The notes beneath the pieces were generated by a model that saw only the letters and a list, made by a program, of their open reading frames with translations, was not told the DNA's origin and made no database searches. Of a stretch of DNA of 64,000 nt, positions 1 to 28,151 are shown one piece after another. Position 1 is the stretch's first letter. The number at the start of each line of letters is the position of its first letter. The stretch is from Bolinopsis microptera (lineage: Eukaryota; Ctenophora; Tentaculata; Lobata; Bolinopsidae), in NCBI RefSeq assembly GCF_026151205.1, contig NC_087072.1, positions 19,498,103 through 19,562,102 on the forward strand, given 5' to 3'. A program made the translations under genes and the position numbers.

Positions 1-94
1 TAATGTGGTGATGCTTTCAAAGTTTCGTACACGTCCAATTATGACTCATAATTTATGAGTAAAGCGTATATTTGAACGATGGATTATATCGTAG

Positions 95-3000
95 GAAAGT
101 GCGGTGGTTTGACGGAGGTAAACAATAAAGGATCATACATTTGGAACGGTACTAACCAGACACTCCCCTGTGATTTCAACAAAGAGGTAGTTGCTCATGC
201 TGTGTCGAAATGTACCTGCGATGATGATACGGTAAGTATGCTCTTACTTCTTCCTTCATTTCTCGCTAATACTAACCAGCATTCAGCAACCTGTCAATTT
301 CTCTATTAAACTACTGATGACTTTGGATTTGGCGTACATATCGTTAAGTACGAATAAATTTTCCTTCGTAGGGGCTTTGTGTTCTGGATACCACTGGTGC
401 GTATGATAACTGCTCTTACAAATCAAACAAGACCAAAGGCCTTGACGAATTAAATAAAGAGGTAATACAATCTATCTGCAGTAATTTTTTCGTAATTCAA
501 AATTGCGTCATTTCATAATTTTAGTAGCTTGAGTTTTAACTACGTCACAAGTTCACGCGATCAACTGTTCAGGATATATCTCCAGTGGAAAAGGCTGACA
601 AGCTGAAAGATATGACGGAAGATTTAAGTGAGGAGGACATTGACGAGGATGGGTGTGTACTTTCAATTTTAATTTAATTTTGAAATGATAAATTTTGTTC
701 TGATTTCTGAATGATACTTGACGTAGCTAATAATCGACAATTCTACACATAATTTATCTCGCAATAATAATGGGAATTAAGATAACAGTGAGAATAAATA
801 TAACACGGCTGTTTCCATACCAGATATGATATAGGAGCTAACACGATATCTGACATCCTGGAAGCTGATACGGAAAGTTTGAGAGTGGACAAGGTTCAGA
901 GGATGAATGAGAACGTTCTGGACGTCATTGATAAGTTTGCTAATGCCGGCGGTGTGGTGGCCTACAAGGAGGCTGTTGCTACTGACAAGTTAGTGATTTT
1001 CTGAGGAAATTTATTGTGTGCTTTTGAGCTTTCATGATCGTTTTTCTTTTTACAATTCTACAAATTCTTTTTGATAATTTTGTTGGGTTTTTAAAATAAT
1101 TGTAGATTGATTGAATTTTCCTGTGAGAATTTATAGCTTTGTTTTATGTTTATGATTGATATTATAAAAGTCTCATATTGTGATACATTTTTTGTAAGGT
1201 TCTTTGAATAATTGTTAAATTACTAGAAGTTTTCCTGTGAGAATTATCTCGCTTTGTTTATGTTATTGATTCTTCTATTGTGATTGATTTTTGTGACTTA
1301 ATGAGCTTTGTTTACATTCATGATTATTTTTCGATCAGTTGCACATGAAACATTAGATAATTCACAGCCACCTAAAGCTATTGTGAAAATCAACACTTTT
1401 TACAATCTAGCTCTAATAGTTATATGACAAGTAATCAATTGCAATTGTAAATATTTGTGTTGACAAGGATTATGTAATTGTTCTTCACTTTTAGTCATTT
1501 GATTTTAACACCTCTGCTGCCCAGGTATCTGAAAGCGCTGGACAAAGTGCTGTTGAACACAGACGCACCGACTGGAGGCAGTAAGGAGATTAGTAAAAGT
1601 AACATGAGGATGGCTCTGTTGAGTGTACCTAAAGATACTGACAAACAGTTGACCTTATCTTGCTCTAGTAAGTTCGCTGTTCTATAAACACTGACGTCCT
1701 AGGAGGACCATTCTGGAACTTTTTCTGCAATAACCTGAGAGAAAAAACAGAGCTTCTTAGGTAAAATGGTGTTACATGTTTATAGCATCCTTCTGAGTTT
1801 ATTCCAATACACCATGTCAGGTAAAAAGTCGGATGGTGGGGTTCATATTACAGCTGGTGGTTCTGCTGAAGTCGGTGATGATCTGGAGATAGTGATGGAG
1901 ATTCCTAAGGGCATAAGAAAATCCTTAAAAGACAACAATAAGTATGTTCTCAATTGAGATAGGCAATCCGTAATATTGAACTGCTTTTCAGTATTTTGAA
2001 TTTGAGATGATGAGGTTTTATCGTGCATCTATTTGACAAATTTTATTTTACAGGTTTTATTTCGTGGTGTTTGAAAAGTCCACATTTTTCACAACAGAAG
2101 AATTGTTCACGGGAAAGAAGAAACTGCAGAGTAAAGTCTTCTCTGCTGGTGTTGCGGGAATTCCTGATATCAGACGTTAGTGATTGATCATATTATTCTT
2201 AAAGACTTTGCATAATCATCGCAAATCTTTATGTTGCATTCAGCGAAACGTTTTAGAAAATATCTTGAAATAGACATCCAAAAACTGGAAATACTTTTCA
2301 AATAATTTTAAAATGATTTAGATGCACTATCGATCAGGATGCAACCTTTAAATTTCAACCCTGTATCCTGTAGGGATAAGCCCTCCGATAAACTTCAAGA
2401 TGAGAACACAGAATAGTTCGGCGGAGTACAAGTCGGAGTGTGTATACTGGAGAGATACTGGAGGAGGGGTCAGGGAACGTACGTGCTCTTCTCTGGATGT
2501 TACTTCAGCTCTATAGATTATACCCATTCAGCTGAAATAAAAACGGATTCAGTTTGATTAGAAATCATACAACTATCATGTCTGAACCCGTTCTGTTTCA
2601 TAGCTCAAGAGTCAAGACCATAGATTATTGTAAAATCTTCTGACGTCTTGTTGATTATCACCTCTGACCACACCCTTCTCTTAACAGGAGAGATTAAAAA
2701 AGTTACGACGCTGGAGAGCAGTACAAAAGAGATTATCCACTGCCAAACTGATCATTTGACAAGTTTTGCTATCCTGATGAGCAGCACACCTCTTGCCGAG
2801 ATCCACGAGGAGATACTAAATGTTATCACTTATCTGGGATGTAGTTTATCTATCATCGGTCTTATCTTATCTCTCGTCGGTCTATCCGTTTTCAGGTTTG
2901 TAGTCAGAAGTTTTTATAGCTCGCTGAAACATTTTACTCGAATAAGTGCAATAATTGTACAAGAAAATTATATATTTTCTAATTGGTCAATCGTGTTGAA

Positions 3001-5346
3001 TGGATCTAATGATGGATTGTGGATTCAATATATTGAGGAATGAAAATAATCGACTTATTCTCGCTAGACTGCTCAGTTATACAATTAATTCTGACTACAA
3101 CTCCCTTAGAGTAATCCGGAAACCTATGGCAACTAAAGTTCATATCAACATGAGTGCTGCTCTGTTGTTAGCTAATGTGACATTCATGGTCGGGATTGAT
3201 GAGGTCAGAACTCTATTTTCCTATTTTTCATTGTACCTCTAAACTGTTGATCTTTGTTATAAACTCCGAAAAGAAACCTAAGTGTAAACACGATTTATAC
3301 TATGAAACACTTTACCACTCCAATTTTCCCTATATTTAATCCCAACAATTATCCCAATTGAGCTTTGTTCCTCTCAGGTTGGAAGCCCGATTGCGTGTTT
3401 AATATGTGGTCTCCTGTGCCACTACTTCTTTCTGGCTGCTATCCTCTGGATGGGAGTAGAAGGGTTTCACCTCTACGTCATGATCGTGCGAGTGTTTGGT
3501 CATCTCAGCAACCGCTTCCTCCTCAAATGTGCTGCCTTTGCATGGGGTTGGTTCATTACTGCAAGATGGTGTTTCTATTATCTTGTAATTTTGATTACTT
3601 ACGCTGTTCCCGCTGTACTTATCTCGGATGCTATGATGGCGATACAACCTCTAGCAAACTTTGTTTCTCTGCACCAGTAAGTTCTGCGCTCTCTTACTAA
3701 TATAACTCCGCAGGTTTTCCAGCAGTAATGGTAGCTGCTACTCTAGGATGGGATGTCAACAACTACGAAACTATCAAATTGTTAGTCCCTTCTAGAACTT
3801 TTGACTCGGGCGATGGGCTGTGTTCCGTAGATCGAAATTTGACTATTTTCCAAAAACACTATATAATAATCTCTACTATGACTTACGGTATCTTACTGTA
3901 CATAAGTAATAAGTATTACTTATGAATCAGTCTTCGACCGAAAAAATGTAATCCTGCCGGCTCGTCCAAGATCGAGCACCGTTATAATTAGACCTAACAA
4001 CTATGAAATCTAACAATTTTTCAGTTGCTGGCTAACAAAGACACCGATGATTTGTTTCTTCATGGCTCCAGTTATGATTGTTATCCTTATAAACACCTAC
4101 ATGTTCATCAGAGTCACTCAAGAAGTAAGACTTATCTCTGCTTAAACTGACTGCAAATGCTCAACTAATAGAACACAGTACTATTCTAAAATATCTCTTC
4201 AATAATGTGGTGAAACTAAACCTTAACCCTCCCCTCAGATAACAAAGTCACAGAACAGGAAGACGGACAACCTCCCCTCAAACCAGCAGTCGGGCCTTAG
4301 TGATGTTCGAGACAAGTTGGTCCAGGTTAGGGCCTCAGTTTCAGTGATGGTGCTGCTGGGTCTGGCTTGGATCCTGGGTCCTCTCATGCTGCTAGACATG
4401 GTTCCTGCCCTCACCACCTCTATATCTTACCTCTTTACTGTCTGCAACTCTCTTCAGGTATTGTTTAATGTCTTACTTATAAAGATTTGACGAGCCCATC
4501 ATTAGATTTTAGAACTCAGATAAAACTGGCACCTTTAATCGCAAGCTCCATCCCTGCAGTTAATCAGTCTATTTATACATAATTTTAATTACATTAACTT
4601 ATTTTCAGGGTTTCCTCTTTTTCTTCTTCCACTGTGCAATCAAGACGGACGTTAAGGAACGTTGGAAGACCTATCTAGGTAAATATGATCTCAATATGAC
4701 CTGATCAGATACTGATTTAAAGCACTCCGACCACCTGAGAATTTTAATTTCATCTCATATGGTTGAGTGGTTGTAATTCAAGACAATGGGATTAAAATAG
4801 GTCTAATGGGAATTGTGTTGTCGATTCAATTTAGGGCAGTAAATCCGTACTAATGCTTATTGGCTAATGTCTGGTCTGGCCTAATGTTGTTGGCCCAATC
4901 TCACTTATTACGGAAATTCTTTATAATTCAACTGATATTTTCAGGTTTGGAGATGAGCCATTCGCAGATGTCAGATTTCAGTAAAACGTACAACAAACAG
5001 AACTCAAAGCCTCAGCTTACCAATCAGAAGACTACCGAGTTTTCTAAGCTGGGTAAGCGTTTACTTACATATAATATGTTTTAAGAACATCATGTCAAAT
5101 CACTTTTATTTCTGACATAATTATAATAATTCTTAATAATTATTATTATTTCTGACATAATTAATTTTGACAATATGAAACTATAAAAATTTGCTGTGAT
5201 TGATGTTTTAGAATTTTCTCATTTCAGGAGACAGCGCGGCTTCGCTCAACAAGTCACTGCTCTCTTTCAAACCAAAAAACAAAATAAAACCTGGGCGACC
5301 AGACTCACCAGAGGATGACAGCGAACTTGCTATCGTGGACTTCTAA
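95..5346 (+). CDS. Adhesion G-protein-coupled receptor (GAIN/GPS plus 7TM), 5' partial, 17 exons
   Basis: Exons by eye: 95-231, 372-461, 573-652, 824-988, 1525-1667, 1821-1941, 2054-2175, 2374-2478, 2688-2895, 3110-3203, 3378-3546, 3714-3780, 4025-4124, 4239-4457, 4609-4678, 4945-5052, 5228-5346 (TAA). All junctions are GT/AG and the phases sum to 705 codons after a partial first codon. Exons 1-8 give a cysteine-rich, HormR-like start and a GAIN-type region. Exon 8 has CVYW and exon 9 has HLTSFAIL, the GPS autocleavage motif (cleavage between L and T). TM1 follows in exon 9 and TM2 in exon 10. TM3 is in exon 11 with the family signature HYFFLAAILWMGVEGFHLY. Exon 13 starts CWLT (end of extracellular loop 2). 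TM6/7 carry LLGLAW and YLFTVCNSLQGFLFF. A hydrophilic tail of about 75 residues follows. The second GPS disulfide pair seems missing. The role is surface adhesion signalling; the ligand is unknown. The N-terminal extracellular region lies upstream of the window. Confidence 0.9.
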
Positions 5347-5439
5347 TAATTACTGCAGACTTTTCAATTATTTAGCATAGCGACGAATCGTGTAAATTCT
5401 AAAAATAATTAATTGATATCTGATGTATTGTTTATTTTA

Positions 5440-5445
5440 ATTAAA
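5440..5445 (+). terminator. Candidate poly(A) signal of the adhesion GPCR
   Basis: ATTAAA lies 94 bases after the stop codon in AT-rich sequence, in the expected position and orientation. It is a common variant of AATAAA. No transcript evidence is available. The stretch from here to 5744 shows nothing else recognisable. Confidence 0.4.
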
Positions 5446-5744
5446 GACACTGATTAAGACAACTATTAAGACTTGATTTCTTTGACGTTTGTCTCGATCA
5501 TGGTAGTTCGTTCAATACGAGATCGATTCTTAACAGTTATTTGATTTTGAAGTTTTAGTTGATTTTGAAATGTTATTGAATTTATAGATCCAGTAAAGGC
5601 GGAGGCATCAATACTAATTAATGGAATAGATCATTCTGATATCAGTTTTTTTATCTCACACTTATTTTACTTCGGAGTATTCCAACAGCCACATTGTTAC
5701 ACAAGTGTAACTAGCCAATTACAGGAAGCCGAAGGATTTAATTA

Positions 5745-6000
5745 GGCCAGTGACGGTTAAGGTAGTGTGTACCATACTTTCTTCGCCCGAGACTTCGCTG
5801 CAATGGACAGCTTCTCATTTAACCCTCACACACGATTTCTCGAATATTCGGCTGAGTAGACCGGGGGGCTGCATAGACCACTCAGGATCTTTAGCTGAAT
5901 GCCGACGACACTCACCCCACGACTAGGCAGGCAGTGGGTTTCGAACTCGCAATCTCACGATTACAAATCCGATGATTAACCAACTACGCTACCTGGCCGT
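5745..6000 (-). mobile_element. tRNA-derived SINE
   Basis: Read on the minus strand from 6000 downward, the first 75 bases look like a tRNA gene. TAGCGTAGTTGG matches the pol III box A consensus, and GAGTTCGAAACCC about 35 bases on resembles box B. A non-tRNA body of about 180 bases follows, to about 5745. The element sits between the adhesion GPCR and a MITE. The box A match is good and box B is slightly off. No second copy was found here, so the family is not named and the 3' boundary is approximate. Confidence 0.65.
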
Positions 6001-6067
6001 TGAAAATTAATTAAAATAAAATTTAAATTACTGGTAATCTTCAATCTTGTCAAAAGATTTCAACTTA

Positions 6068-6131
6068 GGGGTCGTTCACATATAATTACGTAATCAGCCG
6101 AGGGGGGGTTTCAAATGCTTACGGTTGTTAA

Positions 6132-6195
<64 letters not shown>

Positions 6196-6558
6196 GTTCG
6201 TTGATTACGTAATCAAAAATTTTTACCGATTTTCGAAATACCAATTGGACAATTTTCGTTAATTATGTAATCGAAATTTTCGTTTTTTAAACCAATTTTC
6301 GTTTAGTAAGTGCTTTGCGATTGTTTCATTCACTAATCCGTTGTGATAGCTTTTAATAAATAAATGGCTTAACATGTAATAGATAGTAATAAAATTAAAT
6401 CAGTATTATAAAATAAATTGATTACGCGGGGGGGGGGGGGGTCAAACCTTGATTACGTAATATAGGGGGTGGGGTTCGGACTTGATTATGGTTGATTACG
6501 GAGGGGGGGGGGGGTAAAAATTGCCAAAATATTGATTACGTAATATGTGAACGACCCC
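6068..6558. mobile_element. MITE with TA target duplication and inverted termini
   Basis: The left end GGGGTCGTTCACATATAATT and the right end, whose reverse complement begins GGGGTCGTTCACATATTACG, form terminal inverted repeats of about 27 bp with one indel. Both ends are flanked by TA (6066-6067 and 6559-6560). The 491-bp interior has no coding potential. It repeats the palindromic motif GATTACGTAATC and four runs of G. A TA duplication fits Tc1/mariner or related superfamilies; the exact superfamily is not determined. Confidence 0.8.
6133..6193 (+). repeat. Uninterrupted run of 61 G inside the MITE
   Basis: A homopolymer of 61 guanines with no interruption. Shorter G runs occur at about 6428-6441 and 6503-6514 in the same element, so G runs seem to be a native part that has expanded. 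The length may be affected by sequencing or assembly. Confidence 0.9.
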
Positions 6559-6751
6559 TAATAATATCTTAGATTTGAATATTCAGTACTGATCAGGCTC
6601 AACTTTGAATACAACTTTTGTCCCCGGTTGATACGTACTAGTAGCTACTGATATAGAATCAGATAATCAGCGTTAGATTCAAATTTTGTATTTTGGCTTC
6701 AAAGAGTTATTTGTGCAAGCCCCAGTATATTTTAGGTACTATAAGTATACA

Positions 6752-6845
6752 CTTGATACATGTTTCGTATCCAATATCAGAGATAATATGATATTGGATA
6801 TATATATAAAATTTTCCGCGAAAAGTGGCATGCAACGTATGTCAA
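6752..6845. mobile_element. 94-bp MITE with 7-bp target duplication, copy 1
   Basis: Starts CTTGATACATG and ends CGTATGTCAA, with imperfect inverted termini. It is flanked by the 7-bp duplication GTATACA (6745-6751 and 6846-6852). Its two ends, about 40 bases on the left and 30 on the right, match a second copy at 45070-45180, while the middles differ. Two copies with separate 7-bp duplications fix both boundaries. No coding capacity. Confidence 0.85.
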
Positions 6846-6852
6846 GTATACA

Positions 6853-7810
6853 CTAGTGACTAAGACTAGTGAGTAGTGAGCAGACAATCAACCACTAAAC
6901 CTGATTTAAATTAAAATCGAGTGATAAACCGGTCATGTCTGATATTTACCACTGAGTTGTATTCGGCATTAAATACAATTGCAGATTTGTTCGTGGAAAT
7001 GGCGACCCCGAAGAATCGGACGTTTTTCATTCTTACTGTGCGCACTGCGCTGTCAGTGTCACGTATCAGATTCGAGAAATGTTTCTAATTTTCTGTAATG
7101 AAAAAATTGTGCCAATTATTTAGGATATTGATCCGCTGTAGAATTAGATGACCAGTGACCACGTCCTCAATGAAGTATAAGTACCTTATCGGACTTTATT
7201 TGAACGGACATTTTGATTTAATGTTCGTTCACGAAATGTACGGTCAAATAACGTCCGATCAAGTAACTTTTATTTGTCTATATGCTGTATGCTCGTTTGT
7301 TAACTAAGTGGCAGATCATTTGCAGTTATGTTACTGCATACTTGATACTGGAGCCAGCGATCTGGAAGTGGAAGAAGCTTTAAAAATTACATAATACGTG
7401 CATGTGATCTGTTTAAACTTATCATTACATAGTTTCTGATGAGCTTTTTAAGCTGATTGACCGATTGTTTTAACGCAGGTAAAAATATTGGCAATTACCA
7501 ATCGATAGTGTATGCAATGGTGCAGGCTCGAATCAAGAAATCGACAAACTGAAATAAATTGTGATGTTAGATCAGAAGTTGCCAGCTTTCAATTGATACC
7601 GGTTATAAAACCTTGCTAGAACCGCTCTCGTTCTCAGTTCTCACTGCTCATGAAATACTTTGATATCATTGGGCTTGGAGGATCGTGGCCAATTAAAAAA
7701 TCTGCTTTATTTATAAAACCATGGTTTCCACTTTGACTCATTATTTCAGGCAGAAAATTAATTTTAGGGAAATTCATACTCTGGCCTCGATAATACAAAA
7801 ACGCTGTAAC
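6853..7810. other. Intergenic stretch with no recognised gene
   Basis: AT-rich sequence between two MITEs. I see no splice-consistent coding exon, tRNA or repeat unit here. Confidence 0.5.
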
Positions 7811-8111
7811 CAGTGGCGTAACGTTGCCTGTTGGCCCCCCCCCCCCCCGCCGAAAAAGCGCCCCCAGCCCCCCTGTTGGCGCCCCCTTTCCTTTTGGTGC
7901 CCCTCCCTAAAATTGAACAAATTAGGTGATTTTAGAGGATACGCCGGTAAAATCTCTAAAAAAGTGTGTATCTAGAGCAAAACGCGCAGTTTTGCTAGTA
8001 CTTTAGTTAAGTTTTCGAAATTGTCCCACATTCAAACGACGATTTGGCACCCCCTAAGACGGCGCCCCCCCCCCCCTGTGCGGGGTCAACGGGGCCCTTA
8101 CGTTACCGTTG
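7811..8111. mobile_element. hAT-like MITE, copy 1
   Basis: The left end CAGTGGCGTAACG is typical of hAT-type termini; the right end ACGTTACCGTTG is a decayed reverse complement. The interior from about 7910 to 8100 matches 54731-54937 closely, including the AATTGAACAAATTAGGTGAT block and C-rich tracts. The other copy ends in the clean terminus CGTTACGCCACTG. The expected 8-bp duplication is not clear, so hAT is a likely but unproven assignment. The translated interior has no transposase similarity. Confidence 0.65.
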
Positions 8112-8652
8112 GTAGATGACTGGAACAATGGTCGATGAGTCCTGCCATCATCAATTATACCACTGTCATCATTTTGATTTGGGTCACGCTAGAGTCAATT
8201 GTTTTAACCATTAACACTAACGGTATTTGGTGTCTTATCTTAGAGAATAAACAAATTGACCTGCAAAGAGATCGCAATTTGAGAAGATCTAGGCAACTAA
8301 TAATAAACCTTATCGGTATCCGAGAAGATTTACCAGGCGTACATTCATCTAGAACTTGAGGTGTCACGTACTGCATGGTGAGTCCTCACGGTAGTTAGTG
8401 TAATAAGCGCCAAGCGCGAGCACAGAACGAGCGTGCTAAATCACTCTACAGTCGATCTTCGAGATTGTTCTAAACCATAAACACTAAAAGGGCCCCCGAC
8501 GGTTGTAACCAACTTCAATGGATGTATTTTCGGACGCTGATTCCGAATCACCCCCCATGACATAGGGTTAAAATGCTCCCCTGACGAGATATTGGCGAAA
8601 AACTGTCTCGATCACGTGATATGACCGTATAAGGAAGTTAGTCTAATTTCGT

Positions 8653-8736
8653 GTTAGGGTTAGGGTTTCAGCATATATGTTTTTGTTAAGGATTGGGTTA
8701 GGGTTAGGGTTGGGATCAGATTAGAGGGTTAGGGTT
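8653..8736 (+). repeat. Interstitial telomere-like TTAGGG repeats
   Basis: Several clusters of GTTAGGGTTAGGG, with degenerate copies between them, span about 85 bases. TTAGGG is the ancestral animal telomere unit. The copies are imperfect and internal, so this is an old interstitial patch and not a chromosome end. Confidence 0.75.
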
Positions 8737-8824
8737 TCGAAAAGTCGTTCAGAACCAGCTAGAGAACGGGTTGAAAAAGTCACGTGACAGTCGAGTGTAG
8801 ACTTAGAGTGATTAATCATCATCC

Positions 8825-9438
8825 AGAACTTTTTTTTCTCCGATTTCAATAAATTTGGTACCAAAAGTTGTCTAAAAATGTGAATAAAATAAATCCACCG
8901 TGTAGCAATTTTCGCTAAAAATGCTACACGGCGCTTGTTGTTGTTCGCCGCGCGTGCTTTTTTCGCGCAAATTTATAGTTTTTGGCCTATAACTTTCACA
9001 TTTTCAATTATTATCACATAGTTATTATGGTATCGTAATCAGCTCATCGAGGCAAAACTTTTAGTACTAATATTTTAAGATTTAAAGGAATTTTTTTCAA
9101 AAGTTTTTAATCTGAACACAAGGGTCCCTGTAAAATTTGGAACAAATTTTCGAAAAATTTGGTGCTTTAAATATTATAATTTTGGTACCAAAAGTTGCGT
9201 CTGATTAATATAAGCTCATTACGATTCTGTAAGAATTATTTCAAAATATTCAATATTTTAGGAGTTATAGGCATTTTAAGCAATAAATTAACCATTTTTC
9301 GTCCTTTGTACACTTTTGTAATGCACAGGAGGCCCATATACATCTCGACGTTATCGTGCTACACGGTGAATTTTCATTATTCACAGTTAAAGGCAACTTT
9401 TGGTACCAAATTTATCAAAATCAGAGACAAAAAATTCT
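8825..9438. mobile_element. Foldback/MITE-like element with diverged 83-bp inverted arms
   Basis: The left arm 8825-8907 and right arm 9357-9438 are inverted copies at roughly 80% identity. Both share the palindrome TTTGGTACCAAA and a GCTACACGG block. A further TTGGTACCAAAAGTTG copy lies at 9182. The enclosed 450 bases are AT-rich and non-coding. Target duplications were not resolved, so the limits may extend slightly. Confidence 0.6.
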
Positions 9439-11182
9439 GTGCCAACTCATGGCGCTTATTACATAGACTACGGGGCTTAAGGCGGGAGCTTGGAGAGTGG
9501 GGACCATTAATTTGATAAACAATTTTGAATTTGTTAATCGTTTCGAGAGTATGAATTTTGTTAGTGACTATTGATGAGGAAGAGGTATGGTGCGAAGCGT
9601 TGAAAGATTTGACAGCAGAGGAAGAGAATGGCGATCGGAAGAAATTGCAGCTTTGGTCTAGTGGGATGCCAACACGGCAAATGATCGCTACAAAGAAAAT
9701 TTCTTTGCGATTATAAACCCGGGTATCCGTATAAGTCGTTTGTTGCAGAAAGTATGACGATCACGATGGATCACAGGTATAACTATAGTGGATTCACAAT
9801 TGTCATATCAAAGAGATACGGAGTAAGCAGAGGACATTTGGAGAATTTCAGGCAACACAGAGCAAACGGAATTCTGTTCCAACCCAAGCCTAGGAAAGTA
9901 GGAATACAGAGGAGTTGTTGAAAGTGTTAGGAGATCTGGTAGCGGCTACCTAGCCAGAGGGAATTCCCTCTAAGGCAAGGAACTTGATCTCGGAGATGAG
10001 CACGGAATTACTGGGCCGCGCTCAGCCTGTCATTCCGCCAAATCTATATTCTATGTTAATGAACATAATAGCCTGGGGTCCTCAGGTAAGCACGGAACTG
10101 AAGGTGTTTGTTCAGGACAAGGATGAACTCCTCCGAGTCCTGAAACGATTGGTGTGGAGAGTGACAGAGTAACATTGTTACGGGATCACGGAAAAGTTAA
10201 GCAGCGGGCTGCAATCGAATAGATGGACAGGAAAAGTGACACGAGAACGCGAAGATGGAGGAGGATAGAATTTTATATGAATTCTCCATCACGCAAACAT
10301 TCCCCTTTTCGTCATAAACCATATTGTGCAAATGTATGTAAAAGATTTTGATTTTGCATTCATATTTCAGTAAAAGTCGACGATTATATGTATTTATCTG
10401 TAGTTCTTATTCCTTCGAACTTGAAATAATTGATTTAAAAAAGAAAACAATATTTTAATGTTAGTTTTACATAAAAACATCGACTAATACAAAACATCTA
10501 TAACCCTTGTTTTATTTTTGAAAACGAATGATCAAATTAATTGCCAGTTTATCAAAAGAAACTAGGCGGTAACCAAATTCATTATAAATATAATACACAA
10601 CTGAGCGTTGGTACCCAAAACATACCATCAAACAGAGCCGTCTAGTTTTGCATTCGTCGGAGATTAGACTTCGTTCCAGTAGACTTTCGTTTTATTAACA
10701 AACATAAAATATATAATATTATCACGGTTTTTACACAACATTGCATAACATCTCTTACAATCCCTGAAGTCGTAGTTTTAGGTACTGAAACGTAGGAGTA
10801 TAAAAACAAAGGGAAAACATATTCCTTCTCTCATCAACATTTTAAATAGGTTTCAACGGAACAATCTTATGTTCACTTCAATCTTTGACTATCTCACGCA
10901 ATCTCTTATCATCACAAGAACAAAACTCTAGAAAAGTGGCTTAAATGTTTGCCGGGCAAAGAAATAATTGACAAAAATTCAAAATGTCATTAACGAACAC
11001 GATTATAATAACGGTAAGGAAAGCGAGATTGTGAAGAGAGTTGATAGCGTGGTGGGTACTGAGTGGCAGCTCACGTGGGCTGCTCACGTGGGCAGCTCAC
11101 GTGGTACTGGGTGGCAGCTCACGGGTCGCAGAACAGCACACAACTATTAACAAGGAAAGGGGAAAGCAGTTCTGAGAAGGTT
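9439..11182. other. Intergenic and 3' flank of the ZNRF gene
   Basis: Only short open frames occur, without recognisable domains. The last ZNRF exon ends its coding part at 11183, so the lower part probably holds that gene's 3' UTR. On the minus strand an AATAAA-like hexamer lies near 10683-10690, but the UTR end cannot be fixed. A small GTGGCAGCTCACGTG tandem cluster lies at 11050-11130. Confidence 0.45.
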
Positions 11183-27945
<16,763 letters not shown>

Positions 27946-28151
27946 ATGGCCGAGATGATTCCATTCCTACTGATCAGTTAATAAGATTAAGAAAAACTGT
28001 AATAAAAATTAAAACCTGTCACATGGGTTGAAAAACCTTAACCTGGTAACCTTGTTGCCTGCACAAGAGCAATTATAACTGCACATATGAATCATATCTG
28101 CACAAAAAACTTTTCTCAAGGCATGACCTATCAGAATAATTTTGTAATTTT

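Noticed and set aside
3547-3713. Open frame running through this stretch in phase with the TM3 exon
   Set aside because: GT and AG sites remove it cleanly, and the joined product GFPAVMVAATLG fits the adhesion GPCR TM4 pattern, so it is an intron that happens to be open.
3781-4024. Frame with VPSRTFDSGDGLCSVDRNLT after TM4
   Set aside because: Splicing 3780 to 4025 gives the family-typical CWLT before TM5; the frame is intronic.
9984-10172. 62-codon frame as a small gene
   Set aside because: No domain, no conserved motif, no splice partners; length is expected by chance.
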